Shown here piece after piece: positions 50,765-58,680 of a stretch of DNA of 62,483 bases. The number at the start of each line of letters is the position of its first letter. Position 1 is the first letter of the stretch. Source of the DNA: a virus. The notes beneath the pieces were generated by a model. The model ran no database searches and was not told the origin of the DNA. It saw only the letters and a program-made list of their open reading frames with translations. The DNA lies in IMG/VR virus record IMGVR_UViG_3300047440_000118, positions 1 through 62,483 of that record, one strand, 5' to 3'. Both the position numbers and the translations under genes were made by a program.

Positions 50765-52192
50765 TCAGGAAGTGCCATCGACCACCCTCCTCAGTTCCTC
50801 AACCATAGCCGCGAAAACGGGCTTCCACGAAAGATCATCGCCTTGCCGCCAGATGCGCGTGTTCGCATACCACAGCGGCGTCTCTCCCGTCGTGCCGATG
50901 CGCCAATCACGGCCACGTTTCGACGCGGCCACCCAACACGGCAGATCGAGCGCGCCCGCGAGGTGAGCGACAAAGCTTTCTATGGTCACGACTAAATCCA
51001 TCCGGCGAAGTATGCCGGCGGTGTCGGATGCGTCACGAATGTAAGGACTGAGGTCCACCATCATCGCCGCGCAACAGGCGTCGTGCATCTCCTTCGCTCG
51101 CGGCCCGACCTGCACGGACCACAGCCGCACCCTCGGCACCTCAAGCAGCGGAAGGAACTCCGTCACCGGAATGGAGCGGTGCTTGTCGATCTCGTTGGCC
51201 GGCGCGCCGGCCCAGGCGATGGCGATGTTGAACGTGCCGGGTTCGAACTCAAGCCGCGAGCCGACCGTGCCACCGGCGAACGCCTCGGCATCGAGACCGT
51301 CGAACCGCCTGATCTGATCGTCGCTCAAGCCGAGTGCGACCGGCAACGACATAATCGGGCACCAGGCATCGGCGCGAGGAAGCGCGGCATCGTGCATCAC
51401 CACCTCGACATTCGCGTATGACGCGAGTGCACCACGCATTATCACAAGCAATTCAGGCGGCATCATCACGATGACCCGATCGGCGATATCGGCGGCGTCC
51501 GGAATGAAGCGGGCGAACGAGAGGCTATCTCCGAGTCCTTGATCCGGCACGATCATCAGAGTCCCCACCTTGCCGCCGTCCCATCGTGGATACGGCATGT
51601 TGGCGAACTTCTGGAGTCGATAAGGGAAACGCGCCTCAAATAGCTTGAGTCCCTCGGCATACCGCCCATCGAACAGCAGCGCGAACGCGAGCCCCATCTC
51701 GGTCAGCACATCGGGGAACAACTCGAAGCCGCGCCGGGCATTCTCCACAACCCCGCGCTGCAACCCCTGATGCGATTGAATGAGCGAGAGGTTGGTGAAC
51801 GCGAAAGCCACCCCCTGAGTCCCGCCAAGCGCCTCGGTGCCCACCCGCTCCCACAACCGGATCGCCTCATCGGTCACCCGAAACGCCTCGTCATACCGGC
51901 CATCGTTCATCAGCGAATGGCCAAGGTTCACCAGAAACTTGTGCCGCAGCGCGACGTTCAGATCGCCAGGCCCGTCGCCCTCGGTGCAGCGAAGTCCGGC
52001 CTTGCACGCGGCGATGGCGGCCGGTTCGTTGCCCATGTCGCGGGCCTGGATGGCGAGCAACAGCCACGCGTCGGCGCACCCCGGATCGGCGGTGACGGCG
52101 GCGACTGTCGAACGATACGCCATGACCGGATCAGCGGCCTTGATCGTGACCGCGTGGTTGTGAAACGCGAGCGCGGTGCCGCGATCAGCCAT
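50765..52192 (-). CDS. TPR-glycosyltransferase (GT9-like) protein (475 aa)
   Basis: Start ATG 52192. N-terminal TPR-like helices (residues 20-190: AAVTADPGCADAWLLLAIQARDMGNEPAAIAACKAGL...). C-terminal heptosyltransferase-like half: MIVPDQGLGDSLSFARF, NIAIAWAGAPANEIDKHRSIPVTEFLPLL, LWSVQVGPRAKE, SDTAGILRRMDLVVTIESFVAHLAGALDLPCWVAASKRGRDWRIG. Such fusions transfer sugars to proteins or glycans. In a phage it could modify virion proteins or host surface. AT/GC use is like the genome. Confidence 0.75.
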   Translation of the reverse strand: MADRGTALAFHNHAVTIKAADPVMAYRSTVAAVTADPGCADAWLLLAIQARDMGNEPAAIAACKAGLRCTEGDGPGDLNVALRHKFLVNLGHSLMNDGRYDEAFRVTDEAIRLWERVGTEALGGTQGVAFAFTNLSLIQSHQGLQRGVVENARRGFELFPDVLTEMGLAFALLFDGRYAEGLKLFEARFPYRLQKFANMPYPRWDGGKVGTLMIVPDQGLGDSLSFARFIPDAADIADRVIVMMPPELLVIMRGALASYANVEVVMHDAALPRADAWCPIMSLPVALGLSDDQIRRFDGLDAEAFAGGTVGSRLEFEPGTFNIAIAWAGAPANEIDKHRSIPVTEFLPLLEVPRVRLWSVQVGPRAKEMHDACCAAMMVDLSPYIRDASDTAGILRRMDLVVTIESFVAHLAGALDLPCWVAASKRGRDWRIGTTGETPLWYANTRIWRQGDDLSWKPVFAAMVEELRRVVDGTS

Positions 52193-52301
52193 GTCCGATC
52201 CCACTTCCCCACATCAACAAGGTCGCACCAAAGCACAGCGCCGCGAACACCAGAGAGAAAACCGCGATCAGGGCAAGCAACGTCATGTAGTAATCAGCCA
52301 T
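52185..52301 (-). CDS. Small two-TM membrane peptide (38 aa)
   Basis: ATG 52301 to stop 52185: ADYYMTLLALIAVFSLVFAALCFGATLLMWGSGIGHG, one or two membrane segments. It overlaps the neighbours on both sides, so it is coupled in the packaging operon. Could be a small holin or antiholin; unproven. Confidence 0.5.
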   Translation of the reverse strand: MADYYMTLLALIAVFSLVFAALCFGATLLMWGSGIGHG

Positions 52302-52566
52302 CCGAACCACCGATTGTTTCGGGTTGGGAACTTGGGGTCTCAGAGGCTGCTAAGCGTCCCTGAGCAGGGTCATCGGCCGTTAGCGGCCTCACAGACGCCG
52401 GTCGCGACGCACCCGAAACATACGGATGGCGGTCTGTGCAGATGGTGATGGAGAACTGCCGCGCGCCAGATGTGCCGATGGCGGGGGAACGGCGGTGAAT
52501 CCACTCTCGCGTCGAAGCGCGGAACGATGCCGGGTTTCCGGCCAGACAATGAACGCAACTCATCAA
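52294..52566 (-). CDS. Hypothetical protein (90 aa)
   Basis: ATGATGA overlap with the upstream stop. SCVHCLAGNPASF..SICTDRHPYV shows paired Cys and His, perhaps metal-binding, but the C-terminal half looks like non-coding composition. Alternatives in other frames are no better. Confidence 0.4.
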   Translation of the reverse strand: MMSCVHCLAGNPASFRASTREWIHRRSPAIGTSGARQFSITICTDRHPYVSGASRPASVRPLTADDPAQGRLAASETPSSQPETIGGSDG

Positions 52567-52862
52567 CCGACTCCGTCCACAAGATCAATGGCTTGTGCGT
52601 GGCCCGCGATCGCCTGTTCTCTCGTGCTGTAGCGTTGCTGAAACTCGTCGTGAACGCCTCCGAAGATCATGGTCTCGAACAACATCGGCGGCCCGCCACC
52701 AAAGGCGTGATCCAAACCAAGGAACACGGTGGATACCCGCACGGCACCGATCGTGTCGTTCGCGACCGTTCTATCCGCCGTCTCGAACCATTTACCCCAT
52801 CGAAGAAGATTTTCCTCCGGAACGGGATTTCCATTGGCGTCCAGGATGTATTTCTCGCTCAT
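52563..52862 (-). CDS. Conserved phage hypothetical protein (99 aa)
   Basis: Start ATG 52862 in ATGA overlap. VRVSTVFLGLDHAFGGGPPMLFETMIFGG and RYSTREQAIAGHAQAI are strongly conserved in many phages where this small protein occurs. Function unknown. Confidence 0.75.
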   Translation of the reverse strand: MSEKYILDANGNPVPEENLLRWGKWFETADRTVANDTIGAVRVSTVFLGLDHAFGGGPPMLFETMIFGGVHDEFQQRYSTREQAIAGHAQAIDLVDGVG

Positions 52863-53305
52863 CGCAATCCATGCTCCCGACGCAAGCGCGCCACTTCCTC
52901 GGGTTTGTCGGTCAGATCGCCCGCCTCCTTCACGCCGACCATGATCGCGGGCGGCATCCGGTGCCCATCGCGGGTATCGCGCCACATATGCAGAACATAA
53001 GGGTGATTGGAGATGTAGGTGCTTTCGGGCGGGTGGAACTGCACGACCGTTTCCTCCGGCTCCCAGAACAGCGACTTAACGAAACACATCTCCGGCCAGT
53101 TCGGGCAACGGTTCGGTAGCGAGACGGAGACATGCTCGAACCCGTCCGTCTCGGGTTCATCGGCACCAGACGCCATGATCCGCAGGGGCGCACCGTTCGG
53201 CCCGGTGACCTCGAACGCGCCATAAGGCCCATACGAATCATCGGAGCCATAACGGCCTTCACGTATCCGGCCGGCGGACAGCTTCGGATGCAACACCGCC
53301 CTCAT
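52859..53305 (-). CDS. Conserved hypothetical protein (148 aa)
   Basis: Start ATG 53305. The central SVSLPNRCPNWPEMCFVKSLFWEPEETVVQFHPPESTYISNHPYVLHMWR is the DUF7694-like core, common in phages (W..PEE.V.Q.HPP.S.Y...HP..LH.W). Overlaps its neighbours, so it is part of the same polycistron. Role unknown. Confidence 0.75.
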   Translation of the reverse strand: MRAVLHPKLSAGRIREGRYGSDDSYGPYGAFEVTGPNGAPLRIMASGADEPETDGFEHVSVSLPNRCPNWPEMCFVKSLFWEPEETVVQFHPPESTYISNHPYVLHMWRDTRDGHRMPPAIMVGVKEAGDLTDKPEEVARLRREHGLR

Positions 53306-53490
53306 CGCTTGCCCTCCCGCGCGCACTCGTTCGGATCGTATTTGGAACGGAACAGCTTCAGGAGCCACAAACCACGGGCATCGCCCATTGTCGGGCGCTG
53401 ATCGTGGAGTTTCTTCGCCCGCCGCGCCTCCAACGTCAGCCGACGCGATCGACGGGCGGGGTCAACCCCCGACACGACGGCGATCCCCAC
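53302..53490 (-). CDS. Small hypothetical protein (62 aa)
   Basis: Basic helical protein (RRSRRLTLEARRAKKLHDQRPTMGDARGLWLLKLFRSKYDPNECAREGKR). ATGA overlap with the next gene and 29-base overlap with the coiled-coil gene upstream. No family recognised. Confidence 0.5.
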   Translation of the reverse strand: MGIAVVSGVDPARRSRRLTLEARRAKKLHDQRPTMGDARGLWLLKLFRSKYDPNECAREGKR

Positions 53491-53902
53491 CGAAGTCGCG
53501 GAACGGGTTGTGAGAGGGACATTCCACGTGGATCTGTGCCGCCGTCAACTGCTTCTCCAGATCATCAATCATCGCATCGCGATCCTTGAGAAGCTCATTC
53601 GCTTCCTCGGCGGTCAGTCGGATCGCGACCTCACGTTCAAGATCAGCGATGTAGGCACCCGTCGCCAGCATCGCCGTCTTGCACACCGCGAGTTCGGTCA
53701 CCGCCGCGCGCCGCTCGAGGCAGCGTTCGTCGATCAGCCGGTCACGACCGACGACCATATCGAACAACCGCTTGTTCAAGGCGATCAAGGTATCACGCTC
53801 GCGGCGGGCCTCGTTCAGCGCCTCGATCGGCACCCATTGCAGAACGACCGGATGGTCGGACCCGGACGCGGTATCGAACGTGCAAATCACCTTGTCGCCC
53901 AT
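53462..53902 (-). CDS. Coiled-coil protein (146 aa)
   Basis: ATG 53902 is preferred because GGAGC precedes it. Two coiled coils (EALNEARRERDTLIALNKRLFDMVVGRDRL and IADLEREVAIRLTAEEANELLKDRDAMIDDLEKQLTA). A Gly/Arg-rich tail follows. Probably a structural or regulatory scaffold; no family. Confidence 0.6.
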   Translation of the reverse strand: MGDKVICTFDTASGSDHPVVLQWVPIEALNEARRERDTLIALNKRLFDMVVGRDRLIDERCLERRAAVTELAVCKTAMLATGAYIADLEREVAIRLTAEEANELLKDRDAMIDDLEKQLTAAQIHVECPSHNPFRDFGGDRRRVGG

Positions 53903-53928
53903 GGCTTGCTCCACACATTATATATATG

Positions 53929-54151
53929 TCACTCAGCGGGATCGCCGCGCAGGAAGGTGTCGAAGTCTCGCGCCCATCCCAGAACATCCGAAACCTTCCA
54001 CGGCCCATTGCGCGACGCGACGGGATGAGTTTGACCGCCAACTCCAACGCGATGCGACGCGGGTGTTCACCTCGGGACGGGCGTCAAACATCGCGATCTT
54101 GGCTTGCTGCTCCCAGGTCAGCGGGCCTCCCATCTGACCAATGTCGCTCAT
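53929..54151 (-). pseudogene. Small gene apparently broken by two frameshifts
   Basis: Frame 1 from ATG 54151 gives SDIGQMGGPLTWEQQAKIAMFDARPEVNTR. Frame 2 then gives RRIALELAVKLIPSRRAMG, and frame 3 gives GPWKVSDVLGWARDFDTFLRGDPAE before a stop at 53929. Each segment looks coding in its own frame, and together they resemble one protein of about 72 residues. In frame 1 alone the end (53933) is Arg/Ser-rich and unlikely to be real. Confidence 0.5.
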
Positions 54152-54411
54152 GCCGCCGGCTTCGGATCATCAGCCGACCGAGCGGCGGATGAAAGCGGAG
54201 AAACAACGGGCTTCACCGGAGCGGCGATCGAAGGCGTGGCCGGAGGAACCGGTTTCGTTGCCTCATCGTGGCGCGGCGAATCGCTGCGCGGATCCACCAC
54301 CTTCGCCAACTCGGCGCGCAAAGCGGCGATCTCGGCGGTGAAGTGGGCGAAGATCGCCTCGAACGGCTCAGGGGAGCCATGCCAGGGACGCCGACCGGAG
54401 GATTGCGACAT
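54148..54411 (-). CDS. Hypothetical protein (87 aa)
   Basis: ATG 54411 follows AAGGAG on the minus strand. Helix EPFEAIFAHFTAEIAALRAELAKV then a Pro/Ser-rich C-terminal tail. ATGA overlap with the frameshifted gene. No family. Confidence 0.55.
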   Translation of the reverse strand: MSQSSGRRPWHGSPEPFEAIFAHFTAEIAALRAELAKVVDPRSDSPRHDEATKPVPPATPSIAAPVKPVVSPLSSAARSADDPKPAA

Positions 54412-54588
54412 TTTCCATAACTCCTTGACCAGAAAACGGAACGTGACAGGATTATCCGGTTTTGGCGAGAGGCAACCGCCAGACCGACTCATTTCGTGAC
54501 CGTGCGACATTTACTCAGGTAATTAGACCGAGAAGGCGAACGAAATATATGCAAAGTTCCGCTTAAACACTCAAAAAATGCGATGGGG

Positions 54589-55518
54589 CTAGACACGATT
54601 GCCGCCGGAACGATCCACTTCCCTCGCGCGCGGCAACCGACGCGGAGATGGAACCGACCCAGACCTATCCAGCAAGTGGCGGACGGAAGAAGCGTGCCAC
54701 CTGGTTCCGCCACGAGGCGTCCTCTCCCCCATCTTCTCCAACATCGCCGCGATTTCCGTGAACGTCCTGTCTGGTCCGCTCAACAACATCCCTCGAACCA
54801 ACCCAACCAACCGCTCCGAATTGGACGCGGGCATCGCCCGACCCAACAACAACTCCGACGCCAACCCCTCCCGAACCAACAACCTCACCGAACGTCGCAA
54901 CCGCTCAACCGACCATCCCCCACCATCCTCATTCAACGCCCGAGCCACGTCACCCCACGTCGTCGTTGGACGCAGTCTCTGGACGGTCGGTAGCCACGCC
55001 TTGCTCCCATCAACAACTCGCCCGGTCAACGTCGCCGACCGAGACGCCTGGACCTTGGCGATCTCGTCGGCATCACGCGAGCGCAAGCCGGGATTGCCTC
55101 CGACTCGACCTTGAGACCGAGCAACCCGCAACCCGACCCGAGTCCGCTCAGCAATCAAAGAACGCTCCAACTGAGCCACGGCGCCCAACACCTGCAACGT
55201 GAACATCCCTTGCGCCGTGCTGGTGTCCACTGGATCACGCAAGCTGCGAAAGAAACACCCGCGCTTGCGTAAGTCCTCGATCACAGCCAGCAAATGAACA
55301 ACCGACCTCGCCAACCGATCCAACCGAACCACGACCAATGTTTCCCCACGAACCATCCCCTTCAACAACTTCGCCAACACCGGACGACCGGCATCGCCGC
55401 CACTCGCCTTCTCCTCCAGGATCACGACACACCCAGCCGCCCGCAAATCCTCAACCTGACCATCCATCTCCTGATCAACGGTCGAAACCCGAGCATACCC
55501 TATGAAACGTCCCGCCAT
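54589..55518 (-). CDS. Serine recombinase (resolvase/invertase type, 309 aa)
   Basis: Start ATG 55518 gives AGRFIGYARVSTVDQ with catalytic Ser12, then VVVRLDRLARSVVHLL, and the LERSLIAERTRVGLRVAR helix that enters DNA. The C-terminal 150 residues are an extended DNA-binding region (KAWLPTVQRLRPTTTWGDVARALNEDG..). This is larger than a basic Tn3 resolvase but smaller than a phage integrase. It may resolve circular multimers or catalyse site-specific integration. It is monocistronic, with its own promoter. Confidence 0.85.
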   Translation of the reverse strand: MAGRFIGYARVSTVDQEMDGQVEDLRAAGCVVILEEKASGGDAGRPVLAKLLKGMVRGETLVVVRLDRLARSVVHLLAVIEDLRKRGCFFRSLRDPVDTSTAQGMFTLQVLGAVAQLERSLIAERTRVGLRVARSQGRVGGNPGLRSRDADEIAKVQASRSATLTGRVVDGSKAWLPTVQRLRPTTTWGDVARALNEDGGGWSVERLRRSVRLLVREGLASELLLGRAMPASNSERLVGLVRGMLLSGPDRTFTEIAAMLEKMGERTPRGGTRWHASSVRHLLDRSGSVPSPRRLPRAREVDRSGGNRV

Positions 55519-55562
55519 CCTCGTTGCTCCCAACTCAACACAAAACGTCCGTTTGGAGGTCC

Positions 55563-55590
55563 ATCATAGATTGTCGGTTTCGGGATGCAA
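55563..55590 (-). promoter_or_regulatory. Good sigma-70-like promoter for the serine recombinase
   Basis: On the minus strand TTGCAT (55585-55590) and TATGAT (55563-55568) are 16 bases apart. Predicted start is about 40 bases before the recombinase ATG. Closest promoter consensus found in the window. Confidence 0.6.
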
Positions 55591-55916
55591 CAGAGAACCG
55601 GGAAATTCTGGATTTTCTTTGGGGGAAGAAAGGGTGTGCGTGCCACGGTTCCAGCCCATCGCCGTCCCGGTGCCGCGCGGCCGAGCCGCGAGCCTGCCGC
55701 GAGGCGGGTTCGGGGCGCAGGCATAGGAAAGCGGTGGAAGTCCGAGAGATACAGTTCAATACACGACATCAATCGCCCGATTTATATCGCGTCCAATACT
55801 CAAGCCGTTGATATTGCTCACTCAACCGCGTGGCCTGTGAGGCGAGGTCGAATAGACTCGCCAGATCGACGCAGACGCGCCAAATACCGGGTATGAGGGC
55901 GTCCGCCAGAGCCGAG
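55591..55916. other. Divergent intergenic region of the recombinase
   Basis: About 325 bases with no convincing gene. It contains GC-rich inverted stretches near 55670-55715 (CGAGCCGCGAGCCTGCCGCGAGG) that could be recombinase sites. The plus-strand gene at 55917 starts after it. Confidence 0.35.
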
Positions 55917-56363
55917 ATGACTGCCGACGATGCTGGCGCACACATCGCGCATCGCATTTACCAGCGCGTAGAACGAATGCCCGCGCGAAAACGTATGGTG
56001 GCGGCTACCGATTTATCCAACCGGCCAAAACCTCGCGCCACGCTGTGCCGGCGTGCGATGTCATGGTGTTTGCCATGGTCGATATTCTCGTATCCGGGCC
56101 ACTTGCGAGGGATACGAGCAATTCTCGGGCATGAGGTGCCAAATTCGACCGCGCATTGGTGGAAGGATCGCGATCGATTGCCGGTTTGGGCGGCTGAGCG
56201 ATTGCTCTGGTATATTGGTGCCAGGTGCGCTGTTGGATTGACGTTGTGTAACGAGCTTCGCGCTTACATCGCGGCGCGGGAAGCGGAACCGCCATCAAAG
56301 ACGGGCGCGCACCTGAAAGGCTGGGGTGGTCGCAAGCGGCCTCGGCCTGAGTTACCGGAGTAG
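55917..56363 (+). CDS. Hypothetical protein, possible DNA-binding (148 aa)
   Basis: Several in-frame starts exist (55830, 55893, 55917, 55977, 55995). Helical with Trp-rich patches (RRAMSWCLPWSIFSYPGHLRGIRAILGHEVPNSTAHWWKDRDRLPVWAAERLLWYIGAR). It ends in a basic tail. No family found; location next to a repeat array and an RHH gene suggests regulation. Confidence 0.5.
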   Translation: MTADDAGAHIAHRIYQRVERMPARKRMVAATDLSNRPKPRATLCRRAMSWCLPWSIFSYPGHLRGIRAILGHEVPNSTAHWWKDRDRLPVWAAERLLWYIGARCAVGLTLCNELRAYIAAREAEPPSKTGAHLKGWGGRKRPRPELPE

Positions 56364-56516
56364 CGGGTTCATGGTCGCGTCTATACAGGTGCGAGCCTCA
56401 GCCGGCATGTCCGTCTGTGCTGTGTCGCGGTTCCGTTCGCGGCTTACGGTGCTCGCGCATTTTCAACGCGCTGCGCTCCGTTCCGTTATCGTCTATACGT
56501 TTGGCGTTGTGCTTAG

Positions 56517-56886
56517 CGCATATACGAGATCGAATGTCGATAGCGTATAGTCAGAGTCGCGTCATCTCACGCCAACATGAAACGACGCGATGACATGAAC
56601 CATCAGCCGAACAACGGTTGATCGAACGGGTTTTCATCGGTTGCCGCGCGTTGCTCCGATTCGCGTCTGCGCTCGATGTCCTCAAGCAGTATATGCGTGA
56701 GCGTTTCGCCCGTTTTCCGCGACATTTCGCGCGCATATACGAGCGTGTCGTTCGGCACGCGAATGGCGATTTGCGTTGTGTGTTTGGTTCGGTTTCGATT
56801 GCTCATGATGAGCGCATATACCAATGGATCGCGCTAAAGCGTGTATGCGTTTATCGCATGGCGTGTATGCGCTATTGTGCATATAC
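56517..56886. repeat. Array of 9-bp repeats, consensus CGCATATAC, both orientations
   Basis: Copies at 56517-56525 (+), 56689-56697 (-), 56732-56740 (+), 56813-56821 (+), 56841-56849 (-, CGCATACAC), 56863-56871 (-, CGCATACAC) and 56878-56886 (+, TGCATATAC). Four lie within 75 bases just upstream of the RHH gene start. Likely operators or iterons. Confidence 0.7.
56603..56806 (-). CDS. Ribbon-helix-helix (CopG/Arc-like) regulator (67 aa)
   Basis: Start ATG 56806. HTTQIAIRVPNDTLVYAREMSRKTGETLTHILLEDIERRRE follows the RHH order (short strand IAIRVP, then two helices). The tail is acidic and ends PFDQPLFG. Its upstream region holds four 9-bp repeats, so autoregulation is likely. Could be CopG-like (copy control), ParG/omega-like (partition) or an antitoxin; no toxin or ParA is adjacent. 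Confidence 0.75.
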   Translation of the reverse strand: MSNRNRTKHTTQIAIRVPNDTLVYAREMSRKTGETLTHILLEDIERRRESEQRAATDENPFDQPLFG

Positions 56887-56958
56887 GATTAACCGGTTTT
56901 CTGCGCATTCTCTCTTTACCGGACGCGATGAGGCGACGGGGGATGCGGGAGACGCGGG

Positions 56959-57105
56959 ATGGATTTTCTTTCTGACGCTGATTATCTGCGCTCATGCGCG
57001 CGGCTTGGGATCACGCCATCATCCGACGACTACGACGAATATCGCGCCGAGATATGGCAGGCGGTCGAGGACGATCGCGAAGACGGCGATGGAGACGCGA
57101 GATGA
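56959..57105 (+). CDS. Small acidic protein (48 aa)
   Basis: ATG 56959 with GGAGACGCGGG upstream. DFLSDADYLRSCARLGITPSSDDYDEYRAEIWQAVEDDREDGDGDAR, ATGA overlap with the next gene. Very acidic; first of the accessory operon. Confidence 0.5.
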   Translation: MDFLSDADYLRSCARLGITPSSDDYDEYRAEIWQAVEDDREDGDGDAR

Positions 57106-57599
57106 GCATCATTGAAAAGGGCGGACGGCGTTATCGCGTCGAGATCGTTTCTGACAACGATCAAGAACCGCCCTGGAAACAGAATGACGGCGAAGGCATC
57201 GTGTCCGAATGGACCACGCGGGCGAAGCGTCCGGGCGAGCGTATCATCGCCTCTGATCGTCGGTCGCATCGGTATTTCGACTTCGCGGCCACGGTTCGCA
57301 AGGCGCGCGATGAGAGTTGGGACGCTGAGCCATACGGCACCGGAACGGCTGGCGAGCGTGCTGCTCGGGCGACTGAGGTTAATTTCCGCCGGCTGAAAGC
57401 GTGGTGCGATGGCGACTGGTGCTATGTCGGAGTCGTCGTGACGCCGCTGTGCGCCTGCTGCGGTTCGCCCATGAAGGCGAAGGCCGAGTCGTTGTGGGGC
57501 GTTGAAAGCGACGACGCCGATTATCTGGAAACGGTCGCGATGGAGCTGATTGAGCAGATCGCGCCATCGGACGAAACCGAGGACTGCGAGGCGTCCTGA
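57102..57599 (+). CDS. Conserved plasmid/phage hypothetical protein (165 aa)
   Basis: RRYRVEIVSDNDQEPPWKQNDGEGIVSEWTTRAKRPGERIIASDRRSHRYFDFAATVRKARDESW is a motif widespread in plasmid and phage accessory regions (P.EWT....P.......SDRRS...YD....). Later a Cys-rich LCACCGSPMKAK may bind zinc. Function not known. Confidence 0.7.
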   Translation: MSIIEKGGRRYRVEIVSDNDQEPPWKQNDGEGIVSEWTTRAKRPGERIIASDRRSHRYFDFAATVRKARDESWDAEPYGTGTAGERAARATEVNFRRLKAWCDGDWCYVGVVVTPLCACCGSPMKAKAESLWGVESDDADYLETVAMELIEQIAPSDETEDCEAS

Positions 57600-57701
57600 C
57601 CCCTTTACGGTATCCCGCCCGGCCGGTTCGGGCGTGATGCGGCAAGCGAGTCTGGCTTGATCCTGTCGCGGATGGTCGCGGCGGTAGTGGGAGACACAGA
57701 G

Positions 57702-57950
57702 ATGGCACGCAAACTCTACACGACAAAAGACAAGGCGATGAACGCCACGCTGGCATCACAAGTGGCTGGCGTTCGCGGCGCGATATTCGAGACGGCGGAG
57801 CAATCTCCGATGCCAAACAGGTTCGATGCTGTTCCTCATCCGGACCGTCCCGCGATGATCATCACCGATATTGTGACGGGGAAAGCCGCGATCGTTCCGT
57901 TGTTCGCTTATCGCGCGGCGAGGGACGTTCTGTTCGCTCTGTTTTCCTGA
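57702..57950 (+). CDS. Hypothetical protein (82 aa)
   Basis: Start ATG 57702 with GGGAGACACAGAG upstream, the RBS design common to this operon. Mixed strands and helix. No family. Confidence 0.5.
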   Translation: MARKLYTTKDKAMNATLASQVAGVRGAIFETAEQSPMPNRFDAVPHPDRPAMIITDIVTGKAAIVPLFAYRAARDVLFALFS

Positions 57951-58020
57951 CCCTTCCTCCGTGTCTGCCGGGCCACGGTCCGGCTTTCATGGGCGAATGG
58001 TTCGCCTTGGGAGACTGACG

Positions 58021-58113
58021 ATGTGTAAATATTGCGGTGCGGCGAAGGGTGAATACTGCGGGATGGCGCCGGCCAAGATCTATCGTGGCGGCGAATGCCC
58101 GAAGGCGAAGTGA
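58021..58113 (+). CDS. Tiny Cys-rich zinc-knuckle-like peptide (30 aa)
   Basis: ATG 58021 with GGGAGACTGACG upstream. CKYCGAAKGEYCG..GGECPKAK carries four cysteines, consistent with a single zinc site. Below usual gene-finder length. Confidence 0.5.
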   Translation: MCKYCGAAKGEYCGMAPAKIYRGGECPKAK

Positions 58114-58147
58114 CACTGAGCGAATGGTCGCTCTGAGCGGGAGACGC

Positions 58148-58369
58148 ATGATGGCGATGATTTACACGGTCACGGTGACGGATTGGACGCAGCCGCGAGG
58201 CTATCGCAATTCCGGCCGTGGCTGGCGGGTCCGGTGTTTCGCGATGCCGGACGACGACTGGAACGCTTTGTCGCAGACGGTTTCCGAGGCGTATTACCGC
58301 ACGGAAGCCAAGGCGCGGCGGGAAGCGGCGGATCTGGCGAAGGTCTGGAACGCCACGCTTTCGAACTGA
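58148..58369 (+). CDS. Small hypothetical protein (73 aa)
   Basis: ATG 58148 after GGGAGACGC. YTVTVTDWTQPRGYRNSGRGWRVRCFAMPDDDWNALSQTV.. Beta-rich start, helical end. No family. Confidence 0.5.
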   Translation: MMAMIYTVTVTDWTQPRGYRNSGRGWRVRCFAMPDDDWNALSQTVSEAYYRTEAKARREAADLAKVWNATLSN

Positions 58370-58414
58370 CACATCAACGCCCGCGCTGTCGCGGGCAAGC
58401 GGAGGGGTCGCGGC

Positions 58415-58630
58415 ATGATGAGCCGAGCGGTTACGTCCCTGATTTGGATTTTGCGCGCGGAGATGGACAGGTCACTTGAACGCCTGCCTTGCCTGCCTCG
58501 TGACAAAGCGCGTCAGGAGCTTGGCGACCTGATGGCCGCACGCGAATTGATCGTCGATTTGGGCGGTTACGGCGAGACGCTGGATTCCATCGGCGTTGAT
58601 CTGGAGCTCGCGCATATCGAGTCCGCCTGA
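58415..58630 (+). CDS. Small helical hypothetical protein (71 aa)
   Basis: ATGATG at 58415. Helical: ILRAEMDRSLERLPCLPRDKARQELGDLMAARELIVDL. No family known. Confidence 0.5.
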   Translation: MMSRAVTSLIWILRAEMDRSLERLPCLPRDKARQELGDLMAARELIVDLGGYGETLDSIGVDLELAHIESA

Positions 58631-58680
58631 CTTTGTTTCAACCGGCGGCGTTTCGGCGCCGCCATCGCGGGAGACGTGAA

